Positions 26,799-34,187 of a stretch of 37,815 bases of DNA are shown here, in pieces. Every line of letters begins with the position of its first letter. The first letter of the stretch is position 1. The stretch is taken from the NCBI GenBank assembly GCA_038062935.1, contig JBBTWG010000031.1, positions 1-37,815 on the forward strand. Reading direction: 5' to 3'. The stretch comes from JBBTWG01 sp038062935 (GTDB lineage Bacteria; Patescibacteriota; Gracilibacteria; UBA1369; UBA12463). The translations under genes were made by a program, and so were the position numbers. Below the pieces are notes generated by a model. The model was not told the origin of the DNA and did no database searches. It worked only from the letters and a program-made list of their open reading frames with translations.

Positions 26799-26826
26799 AG
26801 TATACTCTACACACAACATGTGACAA
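26799..26826 (-). promoter_or_regulatory. Promoter of rlmD
   Basis: On the - strand: TTGTCA (26826-26821), 16-nt spacer, TATACT (26804-26799), 13 nt before ATG. GTAGAG/CTCTAC (26791-26796 with 26805-26810) forms a small palindrome centred on the -10. Confidence 0.6.
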
Positions 26827-26845
26827 GTGACATATGATCGGCTAA

Positions 26846-26870
26846 ATCCTACATCCTCAATCCTAAATCC
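26846..26870. repeat. Left copy of the inverted repeat bounding capA
   Basis: This 25-nt T/C-rich word ends exactly where the capA-like gene starts. Its reverse complement, with 2 mismatches, occurs at 27843-27867, 6 nt after the stop. Part of it (26858-26874) is repeated directly at 27908-27924 with one mismatch. Confidence 0.75.
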
Positions 26871-27836
26871 TTGCGCCCCTCCCATCGCCTCACTCTCAGC
26901 ATCGTCCTTCTCCTCGCATTCATCGGCGTCCTCATTTTCCAGCAACCAGAAAACGCCCACGTACCGAAAGCAATTCCAAAACCTGTGGCTTTCGAGGCAA
27001 ATATCCTTCCAGAAGCCACTTTTCGGCCTGTTCGAATGCTTTTCTTCGGCGATCTCATGCTCGGCCGCTACGTCCGTACGATCATCGACAAAAACGGCGC
27101 CGACAGTCTTTTTCAGAAAATAAGACAGGAGAAATCCTACTTCGATGGATATGCCGACCTCATCATCGCCAATCTCGAAGGTCCGATCGTCAGCAACCCT
27201 ATATACCACAGCAGCGGAACAACGTTCGGGTTTCACCAGAGCAGTGCCGACATCATCAAAAAGAGTGGAATTCAGCTCGTCAGCCTGGCCAACAATCACA
27301 CTCTCGATCGCGGCCAAAAAGGTCTGGAAGAAACAAAGAAATATCTCACCGATGCCGGAGTAGAATTTTTCGGTGATCCCATTTTACCCGTAGACAAAGA
27401 CGTTCTCGTGAAAAATATTCGCGGCGAAACTTTCGCATTCGTCGGTCTCCACGACGCGACCCGCCGATTGGACGAAAAAAAAGCCGCAGAACTCATCAAA
27501 AAATACGACCCAAAAGTCGACCACATTATCGTCTTCATCCACTGGGGCATCGAATATCGGGACCATCCCAGTGAAAGACAGCAAACTCTCGCGCATCTCT
27601 TCATCGACAACGGTGCCGACCTCATCATCGGTCATCACCCACACTGGGTTCAGACTCACGAAAAATATAGAAACACCGACATCTTCTACTCACTCGGCAA
27701 TTTCATTTTCGATCAATACTGGAGCGACAAAACACAGCACGGACTGGCAGTAGAGGTCGAGTGGACGAGCTCTGGTACTACTGCAGTAGAGCTCCCATTG
27801 AGTCTATATAAGAGTATTCCACAGTGGGAAAAATAG
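26871..27836 (+). CDS. CapA-family metallophosphoesterase-like protein, membrane-anchored
   Basis: The protein has 321 residues with a TTG start; no in-frame ATG precedes the hydrophobic N-terminal anchor (LTLSIVLLLAFIGVLIF, about residues 8-24). The CapA (poly-gamma-glutamate synthesis) fold has FFGDLMLGR, NLEGPIV, SLANNHTLDRG, HWGIEY, GHHPHWVQ and YSLGNFIFD, which carry the conserved metal ligands. Family members are needed for poly-gamma-glutamate export or capsule anchoring in Bacillus, but many are of unknown role and no capB or capC is nearby. The catalytic domain probably faces outward. The gene is bounded by a 25-bp inverted repeat, like a small cassette. Confidence 0.9.
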   Translation: MRPSHRLTLSIVLLLAFIGVLIFQQPENAHVPKAIPKPVAFEANILPEATFRPVRMLFFGDLMLGRYVRTIIDKNGADSLFQKIRQEKSYFDGYADLIIANLEGPIVSNPIYHSSGTTFGFHQSSADIIKKSGIQLVSLANNHTLDRGQKGLEETKKYLTDAGVEFFGDPILPVDKDVLVKNIRGETFAFVGLHDATRRLDEKKAAELIKKYDPKVDHIIVFIHWGIEYRDHPSERQQTLAHLFIDNGADLIIGHHPHWVQTHEKYRNTDIFYSLGNFIFDQYWSDKTQHGLAVEVEWTSSGTTAVELPLSLYKSIPQWEK

Positions 27837-27842
27837 GGTGGA

Positions 27843-27867
27843 GGATTTAGGACAGAGGATGTAGGAT
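27843..27867. repeat. Right copy of the inverted repeat bounding capA
   Basis: Reverse complement of 26846-26870 with 23 of 25 positions matching. It begins 6 nt after the capA stop. Confidence 0.75.
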
Positions 27868-27907
27868 GCAAGAAATCGAAAAGGAACAATTTTACCACTA
27901 ATTCTTC

Positions 27908-27924
27908 AATCCTAACTCCTTGCT
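27908..27924. repeat. Third, partial copy of the capA-flanking word
   Basis: It matches 26858-26874 in direct orientation at 16 of 17 positions and lies just before the beta-CASP gene start, as the left copy lies before capA. Confidence 0.55.
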
Positions 27925-27927
27925 CTC

Positions 27928-29319
27928 ATGCTCAAGCTCCAATTCTTCGGTGCCGCCCGCGAAGTTACCGGTTCCAAACACATCATCACTCTCAATAACA
28001 AACAGATTCTTCTCGACTGCGGAATGTTCCAGGGGCGTCGAAAAATTGCCGAAGAAAAAAATAAAAATCTCCAATTCGATGCAAAGAATATCGATGCCAT
28101 GATTCTTTCTCATGCACACATCGATCATTCCGGGCTCATTCCGTTTCTCGTAAAAAATGGATTCAAAGGGAAAATCTATGCGACCGAAGCCACAAAAGAT
28201 ATTGCCAGATACATGCTCATGGACAGTGCATCCATTCAGGAACGGGAATATGAGTATCTGATCAAAAAAAACAAGAAATGCACGCCGCCGATCTATACCA
28301 CAGAAGACGCCGAACGGGCACTCACGCATTTTGTCGGTATGGAATACAGAAAACCATTCGAAGTTGTCGAAGGAATCACCGCAACATTGTACGACGCAGG
28401 ACATATCCTCGGCTCCGCCATCACGCACCTCACCATCGACGACAAAGAGACGAAGAAAATCACAAAAATCGGTTTCACTGGCGATCTCGGCAGGAAAGGC
28501 CTCCCGCTTCTCCATGACCCACAAATGATTCCTGCAGTCGATTATTTGATTTCGGAATCCACTTACGGCAATCGTCTTCATGCACCATTTATAGACATGA
28601 AAGGCATGCTCGCCGAAAAAATTCTTGCCACCATCGCTCGCGGCGGCAAGATTATTATTCCAGCATTCGCACTCGAACGGAGCCAGGAAATTATTTACAT
28701 GCTTCATCTGCTCACTGATCAGAAAAAAATCCCAGAACTTCCGATTTTTGTTGATAGTCCACTCTCGGGAAATCTCACCGAAGTTTTCAGAAATCATCCA
28801 GAATGCATGGACAAAGAAACGCATGATGAATTCCTCAAAAACCGCGAAAATCCTTTTGGTTTCGGAAAATTGAAATACACCGCCAGCGCAGAAGAATCGA
28901 AAAAACTCAACGATATCAAAGTCCCATGCATCATCATCTCTGCTTCAGGAATGTGTGAATACGGACGCATTCTCCATCATCTGAAAAACAATATCGAAGA
29001 TCCACGAACGGCCGTCCTCATCGTCGGATACCAGGCGGAAAACACGCTCGGTCGCAAACTCCAGGACGGCATGAAGCAAGTATCCATTTTCGGAGAAGAC
29101 TATAATGTGAAAGCCGAAATTGTGACTATGGACGGATTTTCCGCGCACGCAGATCGTGATGAACTCCTCGAGTACATCAAACAAATCCCCGGAGACAAAA
29201 GTATCTTCCTTGTCCACGGTGAAGAAAGTCAGGGTCTCACGTTTGCTGAGGTTCTGAAGCAAAACGGCTTCAAAAATGTCATCGTACCAGCATCAGGAGA
29301 AGAATATCTCTTGAAATAA
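27928..29319 (+). CDS. MBL-fold beta-CASP RNA-processing exonuclease/endonuclease family protein
   Basis: The protein has 463 residues. It is a metallo-beta-lactamase of the CPSF73/YSH1-like group with HAHIDH (62-67), DAGHILGSA, FTGDLGR, a beta-CASP insert with ESTYGNR and PAFALERSQEI, FVDSPL, IISASGMCEYGRI and a C-terminal RMMBL motif GFSAHADRDEL. Members cut RNA with two zinc ions. It is shorter than RNase J and lacks the RNase J C-terminal domain. It may take part in RNA decay or tRNA maturation. It is cytoplasmic, with no signal peptide. Confidence 0.93.
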   Translation: MLKLQFFGAAREVTGSKHIITLNNKQILLDCGMFQGRRKIAEEKNKNLQFDAKNIDAMILSHAHIDHSGLIPFLVKNGFKGKIYATEATKDIARYMLMDSASIQEREYEYLIKKNKKCTPPIYTTEDAERALTHFVGMEYRKPFEVVEGITATLYDAGHILGSAITHLTIDDKETKKITKIGFTGDLGRKGLPLLHDPQMIPAVDYLISESTYGNRLHAPFIDMKGMLAEKILATIARGGKIIIPAFALERSQEIIYMLHLLTDQKKIPELPIFVDSPLSGNLTEVFRNHPECMDKETHDEFLKNRENPFGFGKLKYTASAEESKKLNDIKVPCIIISASGMCEYGRILHHLKNNIEDPRTAVLIVGYQAENTLGRKLQDGMKQVSIFGEDYNVKAEIVTMDGFSAHADRDELLEYIKQIPGDKSIFLVHGEESQGLTFAEVLKQNGFKNVIVPASGEEYLLK

Positions 29320-29330
29320 TTTCTTGCATA

Positions 29331-29359
29331 TTTCCAGGAAAAAAGTTAAATACTATAAA
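29331..29359 (+). promoter_or_regulatory. Possible promoter of the 29389 gene
   Basis: TTTCCA (29331-29336), 17-nt spacer, TATAAA (29354-29359), giving a leader of about 23 nt. The -35 is a weak match. Confidence 0.35.
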
Positions 29360-29388
29360 GACAAAATTATTTTCCTCACCCATTTTTT

Positions 29389-29790
29389 ATGAATCGTTCT
29401 TTTGTAGCCGCTCTCGTCGTTCTTATCATCGCTGGGGGTATCATCGGTTTCGTACGAAACTCAGGCGGACCAGTAATCGATACAGAAAGTTATCAGGCAG
29501 TCATGCTGAGCAACGGAGTTGCGTATTATGGAAAGATCGAAAATATGAACAGAAAATACATTACACTCAATGACGTTCATTATCTCCAACAAGGAGGAGG
29601 AAATCCACTGACACTTGTGAAGTTCGTCAACGAAACACAGGGTCCACAGAACACGATCTACGTCAATAAATCACAGGTCTCTTTTGTCTACAACCTCGAC
29701 ACGACCAAAGAACTCTACAAGAAGATTCAACAACTCAAGGCACAGGATGCAAAAACACAGCCAGCAGCAGTCCCAGGAGATACAAAATAA
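29389..29790 (+). CDS. Small membrane-anchored protein of a CPR-type family
   Basis: The protein has 133 residues. The N-terminal membrane helix (about 6-22, AALVVLIIAGGIIGF) is followed by an outward beta domain: SYQAVMLSNGVAYYGKIE, ITLNDVHYLQ, NTIYVNKSQVSFVYNL. A Gln/Lys/Ala tail closes it. This pattern of 'F/Y-x-A-V-x-L-x-N-G-x-x-Y-x-G-K' and 'D-V-x-Y-L-Q' recurs in many CPR hypothetical proteins as I recall. The function is unknown. It is the gene immediately before tRNA-Gly(UCC). Confidence 0.82.
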   Translation: MNRSFVAALVVLIIAGGIIGFVRNSGGPVIDTESYQAVMLSNGVAYYGKIENMNRKYITLNDVHYLQQGGGNPLTLVKFVNETQGPQNTIYVNKSQVSFVYNLDTTKELYKKIQQLKAQDAKTQPAAVPGDTK

Positions 29791-29804
29791 ATTTGAATAA
29801 AATT

Positions 29805-29821
29805 GCCCCGCTCAGCGGGGC
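29805..29821. terminator. GC-rich hairpin before tRNA-Gly(UCC)
   Basis: GCCCCGC-TCA-GCGGGGC is a perfect 7-bp stem ending 3 nt before the tRNA. There is no T run on the + strand; an A/T-rich tract precedes it. It may end the 29389 transcript or help process the tRNA 5' end. Confidence 0.4.
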
Positions 29822-29824
29822 CAC

Positions 29825-29899
29825 GCGGGTATAGTATAACGGCTATTATATCGGTTTTCCAAACCGAGGACACGGGTCCGACTCCCGTTACCCGCTCCA
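29825..29899 (+). tRNA. tRNA-Gly(UCC)
   Basis: 75 nt with encoded CCA. The acceptor GCGGGTA pairs with TACCCGC, discriminator U. The anticodon stem TCGGT/ACCGA has loop TTTCCAA (UCC). The T stem ACGGG/CCCGT has loop TCCGACT. The T loop has C at position 55 where T (pseudouridine) is almost universal; the second tRNA-Gly in this window has T there. The D stem is weak (GTAT/TTAT), GG at 18-19 is present. It should read GGA and GGG codons. Confidence 0.95.
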
Positions 29900-29943
29900 A
29901 AGTTGACTAGTCAATTCCGCAATCACCACATAAATTAAAAAAT

Positions 29944-29972
29944 AATCCTTCTATCACGAAAGGATTTTTTTT
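29944..29972 (+). terminator. Intrinsic terminator after tRNA-Gly(UCC)
   Basis: AATCCTT (29944-29950) pairs with AAGGATT (29960-29966) and is followed by a run of T to 29972. Confidence 0.75.
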
Positions 29973-30009
29973 AGGAAATAAGAAAAAAAATCAGTACAAT
30001 TCATCCAAA

Positions 30010-30037
30010 TTGGCCAGAAATTTTTTCTGTCTATACA
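30010..30037 (+). promoter_or_regulatory. Promoter of the glycine-rich protein gene
   Basis: TTGGCC (30010-30015), 16-nt spacer, TATACA (30032-30037). ATG follows at 30066 without a Shine-Dalgarno sequence. Confidence 0.5.
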
Positions 30038-30065
30038 AACCTCTTATTTCCTTACTCTCCTCACT

Positions 30066-33000
30066 ATGTTTCACTTGCTCAAAAAAGTCATCCGTCAGGG
30101 ATTGATGGTTGCGACCATGCTTACTCTCTTTGCCCAGAGTGCATTCGCAGCCACCACCATCGACGCAAACGTTGCAACCGCCAATCTCACAGCAACCGGG
30201 ACAACAACCTTGAGCGGCGCAACGACAGTCAGCGGCGCAACAACCTTGAGCGGCGCAACAACAACAGTCAGCGGAGCCCTCGATGTGAGTGGTACGATCA
30301 GCACCTCGACGATTCATCTGACGCAGGGAGCAACAGCACGTACAATTCAAATTGATGATTCAACAACAACAGATGCAGCCGGCGGAGCCCTGACGATCAA
30401 GGCAGGAACCGGAAATGGTGCAGGGAATGGAGGCGCATTCACCCTCACTTCTGGTGTTGCAGGAGCAACCGGTGCATCAGGTGCATTGGCAGTCCGATCA
30501 GGAACAACAACAGCAGGTGCATCAGGAATAGCAGGTTTTGGTTCAGGAAACGCAACACTTGGTGCATCAGGAGCCGTGACAGTGTCTTCAGGAACATCCA
30601 CAGGGAATAATGCTTCAGGTGGAGTGACGGTAGCAGCAGGAAACACGGCAGGAACCTCAGCCCCAGGGACCGTGACAATCGGTTCATCGACAGCTCCAAC
30701 AGGAGCAGCAGCTGGTGGCGCAATAGCAATTACCGCAACTCCAGGTGGAACAGCAGCAACCACAGGTCTCGCCGGTGGACAGGTGACGCTGGCATCAGGC
30801 GCAGGAACAGCAGGTGCCACAGGCACAAATGCTGGTGGTGCTGGTGGAGCAATAGTTTTCACAACAGGAGTTGGAGGAGCGGCAGGAACCACAAGCCCAA
30901 CAGGAGGAGCTGGAGGAAGCTTCAATATGGCTTTTGGAAATGGAGGAGCTATAGCAACAGCAGGAAATGCCGCAACAGTAACTTCTGTACTGGGAGAATC
31001 AAATTATCACACAACAAATAGAGGTGGAGGTGCGACCTGGATCCTCGGGAATGGTGGTGCTGTGACAGCAGACGTCACATCAACAGCCGGCTCAGGCGGA
31101 GGATTTTCACTCACATCAGGCACTGGCGGTAGCTCTTTTACTACTAGTGGCTCAAACTCAGTAGCAGGAAAAGGAGGAGACATAATGCTGGCCTCCGGAG
31201 CAGGAGGAGCTAAGTCTTTAAACAGTACGGGGAATACAGGTGGAAGAATAGTCTTGATGGGTGGAAATTCAACAGCAACAACGGCAGGAACTCTGAACGG
31301 CGGGAGTACAAATCTCGCACAAATGGGTGGTTTGGTATTGATAACAGCAGGAGGGACATCAGTCATGAATGGTCCAGGTGGAGCAGTCCACATCCAGGGT
31401 GGAGATTCTGCGAGTGGAAACTCAGGAGCGACAGGTCCAGGCGGAACAGCGACGATACAGGGTGGAAACGGAAATGATGGCGCAGGAAGCGGTGGATCGG
31501 CCGGTGGTGCAGTGAGTGTCATTGGTGGAGAAGGTGCCGCAGGCGGAGCAGGTGGTGCCGCATCGATAACAGGTGGTAAACCGGGAGGTACAGGAACTGG
31601 AGGTGCAGTAAACATCACATCTGGACAAGCTGGAGTAACTTCTGGTGCATCCGGAGCAATTACGATTGCACAGGGCACATCAGCAACTTCAGCTCCAGGA
31701 CTCATAACAATCGGGAAAACAACAGCTCCAACAGGTGCAGCCGATGGTGGCGCAGGAACAGTAACGATAGCAAGTCCAGGAAGTAATCTCACCAAAGCTG
31801 CAATCGCAATATTGAGCCCAAATGGTGGTCCAGTATCCAGTGCAGCCGGCAAGGCAGGAGGCGACATAGGAATTGTGACTGGTACAGCAAGCGGAGGAAA
31901 TGGTGGAACAAATGGCGGAGGAATTGGCGGAGGTTTTACCCTCCAGACAGGTGCTGGTGGAGCAGCCGTTAGTACAGGTACAGCCGGAGCAGGCGGAGTG
32001 ATAAATATTTTGAGTGGAGCAGGCGGAGCTCCTGCGGACTCCAATGGGACGGGTGGGAATGGCGGCGCAATAAATATAAAATCTGGAGCAGGTGGACTTG
32101 GAAATGGAGGTCCAGGACAGGCTGGAACAATTACGATTCAGGCTGCCGATAGCGGAGGGCAGGGAGGAAACGGCGGAGCAGTAACAATAGTTGCAGGTAC
32201 AGGCAGCGGAACAACAGAAAATGGCGCAGGAGTTGTCAGTATCCGATCTGGAGCAGGTGCCGGACCAAATGACGGGGCCAAATTATTACTGGCTTCTGGA
32301 GCTGGAGGAAGTGCAGCAACTGTAGGGAAGAATGGCGGAGCCATCTCAATCGCCGCAGGCGCAGGTTCAGCAGCTACTGGTTCAGCGAACGCTGGAGGAA
32401 GTGCTGGAGGGATAGTCTTTGCAGCAGGAACAGGTGCTGCAGGAACAACAACAGGTGCAGGTGGAGCCGGTGGAAGTATCACAACGACCGCCCCTGCAGG
32501 CGGAAGTTCGCCAGGAGGAAGTGGTGGAGCCGGTGGCGGTATCACATGGACGCTTGGACAAGGAGGAGCCGCAAATACAACAACCGGTACAGCCAGTAAG
32601 ACGGGTGGTGCTGGTGGTACCTTTACAGTAACTGCTGGTAATGGCGGTGCTGTCACAACTGCTGGTGCAACGACTACTGGTGGCGCCGGTGGCGCTTTGT
32701 CATTCAACGCTGGGGATGCTGGAGCTGGCGGCGTTACAGGAGGTGATGGTGGAGGAGTAGAATTATTGGCTGGCGATGGAAGCAATGGGAGCACAACAGA
32801 CGGCAATGGCGGCGCTGTGTCAATTGCCGCCGGTGATGCTGGCGCAGGACAATCTGCTTCCAAAGCGGGCGGTTCAATCACTCTCGAAATTGGTGAGGGT
32901 ACAAGAACAAATGTGGGCGATGCAACAGGAAAAGTTACAATAGCAGCTGGTACAAAAGCTGGATCACACTTGGCATCCACACAGGGAACAGCAGCAGTAG

Positions 33001-33296
33001 CAACTGTAGGCGGTGGCTTCAGTTCAGCTACATGTACTGGATGTACAGATATGAAAGGAATTTTAGGAGGTACAGCAGATACCAATGGTGGAACCATAAT
33101 ACTAACTTTCAACAAAGCCTACGCAAGCGCTCCAGCTTGTGTTATTTCACCGAACAATGGAGCTGCAGCAAATCAAGCTACTGAAGCGGTAGACAATCAG
33201 ATATCTGCAACTGCTACTACCACAGCACTCACAATCACCTACGCTGGGACAACACTTGCGACAGCAGATACTTGGAACTACATCTGCATTGAATAA
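30066..33296 (+). CDS. Exported giant glycine/alanine/threonine-rich repeat protein
   Basis: The protein has 1076 residues with a signal peptide of about 28 residues ending AQSAFA. The N-terminal 50 mature residues hold short tandem repeats (T-T-L-S-G-A, T-V-S-G-A). The body to about 985 is low-complexity, dominated by GGAGG, GGAI and A-G-A-G motifs with short beta-like phrases (VTIAAG, ITIKSGAG), as in glycine-rich surface adhesins. The C-terminal 90 residues form a distinct domain with a CTGC motif, FNKAYASAPACV and WNYICIE, with four cysteines; similar ends occur on phage and CPR surface proteins as I recall. It is probably a surface fibre or stalk. The gene follows tRNA-Gly(UCC) and ends in a strong terminator. 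The long antisense frames here are compositional shadows. Confidence 0.9.
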   Translation: MFHLLKKVIRQGLMVATMLTLFAQSAFAATTIDANVATANLTATGTTTLSGATTVSGATTLSGATTTVSGALDVSGTISTSTIHLTQGATARTIQIDDSTTTDAAGGALTIKAGTGNGAGNGGAFTLTSGVAGATGASGALAVRSGTTTAGASGIAGFGSGNATLGASGAVTVSSGTSTGNNASGGVTVAAGNTAGTSAPGTVTIGSSTAPTGAAAGGAIAITATPGGTAATTGLAGGQVTLASGAGTAGATGTNAGGAGGAIVFTTGVGGAAGTTSPTGGAGGSFNMAFGNGGAIATAGNAATVTSVLGESNYHTTNRGGGATWILGNGGAVTADVTSTAGSGGGFSLTSGTGGSSFTTSGSNSVAGKGGDIMLASGAGGAKSLNSTGNTGGRIVLMGGNSTATTAGTLNGGSTNLAQMGGLVLITAGGTSVMNGPGGAVHIQGGDSASGNSGATGPGGTATIQGGNGNDGAGSGGSAGGAVSVIGGEGAAGGAGGAASITGGKPGGTGTGGAVNITSGQAGVTSGASGAITIAQGTSATSAPGLITIGKTTAPTGAADGGAGTVTIASPGSNLTKAAIAILSPNGGPVSSAAGKAGGDIGIVTGTASGGNGGTNGGGIGGGFTLQTGAGGAAVSTGTAGAGGVINILSGAGGAPADSNGTGGNGGAINIKSGAGGLGNGGPGQAGTITIQAADSGGQGGNGGAVTIVAGTGSGTTENGAGVVSIRSGAGAGPNDGAKLLLASGAGGSAATVGKNGGAISIAAGAGSAATGSANAGGSAGGIVFAAGTGAAGTTTGAGGAGGSITTTAPAGGSSPGGSGGAGGGITWTLGQGGAANTTTGTASKTGGAGGTFTVTAGNGGAVTTAGATTTGGAGGALSFNAGDAGAGGVTGGDGGGVELLAGDGSNGSTTDGNGGAVSIAAGDAGAGQSASKAGGSITLEIGEGTRTNVGDATGKVTIAAGTKAGSHLASTQGTAAVATVGGGFSSATCTGCTDMKGILGGTADTNGGTIILTFNKAYASAPACVISPNNGAAANQATEAVDNQISATATTTALTITYAGTTLATADTWNYICIE

Positions 33297-33316
33297 ATCA
33301 AAATTCAAATAATAGC

Positions 33317-33349
33317 AAAAAGCCGCCTCCTTGCGAGGCGGCTTTTTTT
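33317..33349 (+). terminator. Strong intrinsic terminator after the glycine-rich gene
   Basis: AGCCGCCTC (33321-33329) pairs with GAGGCGGCT (33335-33343), with flanking A and T runs extending the stem and giving the T tail to 33349. Confidence 0.95.
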
Positions 33350-33367
33350 GTATTACAAAGAGAGTGT

Positions 33368-34150
33368 ATGAAAAAAATACTCCTCGCATCACTCATCATG
33401 CTCCTCACCGCCGGAAATACATTTGCCCAGTCCACACCAGGAATTGAACTGGAACAAAAATACAGCACAATTCTCGAACCTTTTTTCCAGGACATCCAGG
33501 AAAAAAAATACGAAGAAGCCTACGCCATGACCAGCAAGGATTTCCACACAGAAATGAACTTCGAGACCTTTCAAAAGATGATGAATGCGACAGGAATCAC
33601 CTCATTCACAGAGAAAAAATGGACAAATGTGACACACGAGGTACTCGGTCTTTTTCCCCTCATCTCAGGCGAATTCACAACTCCGCAGGAAGTGCATCAG
33701 CTCCAATTTCGTCTCCTCCAGGAAGGTGAAGGACTCAAAATCCGGGACATCAGCGAGACCATCACCCTCACAAGTCTCAAAAAGCGATTTCCAAAAAAAG
33801 AAGCAGCCAAAGAACTTTTCAAAAAAGACCTCACCGCCATCCTCGAATTCTTCGCCAAAAATCAGCCAAGGGATCTCTATAATTATCTCTCTGATGACGG
33901 CAAAAAAAACACAAAATTTCTCACACTGAAAACATTTTTTCAGAAAATGAAAAAAGAAAAAATAGACGTGTCACTGCCAAAAACAGGAAGAATAACAATC
34001 CTGAATCCCTCCATCACACCACAGGGATTCATAAAAATAAAAGGAAGTTACAAAAACGAAAAATTCGCCGTGCAGGCGACACTGATCTACAGCTACCGCT
34101 GGGAATGGGTTTTTAACGGGTTTAGTTTCAGTGCTAAGCCGGTGAAGTAG
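33368..34150 (+). CDS. Secreted protein with two NTF2-like (DUF4864/DUF3887-type) halves
   Basis: The protein has 260 residues with a clear signal peptide ending NTFAQS. The first half (about 28-135) has FFQDIQEKKYEEAYAMTSKDF, with F-x-x-M-M, then EVLGLF and LQEGEGLKIRDIS. The second half (about 150-258) repeats the plan with ILEFFAKNQPRDLYNYLSDDGKK, LKTFFQKMKK, GSYKN and YRWEWVFNGFSF. Such domains fold as a cone-like NTF2 barrel and often bind ligands; no catalytic residues are evident. The function is unknown. It stands between the glycine-rich and subtilase genes. Confidence 0.8.
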   Translation: MKKILLASLIMLLTAGNTFAQSTPGIELEQKYSTILEPFFQDIQEKKYEEAYAMTSKDFHTEMNFETFQKMMNATGITSFTEKKWTNVTHEVLGLFPLISGEFTTPQEVHQLQFRLLQEGEGLKIRDISETITLTSLKKRFPKKEAAKELFKKDLTAILEFFAKNQPRDLYNYLSDDGKKNTKFLTLKTFFQKMKKEKIDVSLPKTGRITILNPSITPQGFIKIKGSYKNEKFAVQATLIYSYRWEWVFNGFSFSAKPVK

Positions 34151-34175
34151 TGATGAAAAGTACGCCGATGTCTTG

Positions 34176-34181
34176 TATAGT
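34176..34181 (+). promoter_or_regulatory. Likely -10 of the subtilase gene
   Basis: TATAGT ends 6 nt before ATG 34188 (leaderless spacing). No convincing -35 is seen. Confidence 0.35.
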
Positions 34182-34187
34182 CATTTC

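Noticed and set aside
31007..33115. Long proline/alanine-rich frames on the - strand (31007-32044, 32138-33115, 30347-30925)
   Set aside because: They are mirror frames of the GGN/GCN-rich gene, without promoter, signal peptide or domain.
30201..33290. Many short DNA repeats in the glycine-rich gene, at first sight CRISPR-like or satellite DNA
   Set aside because: They stay in frame across 1076 codons, vary at third positions and have no constant repeat/spacer length. They are protein low-complexity repeats.
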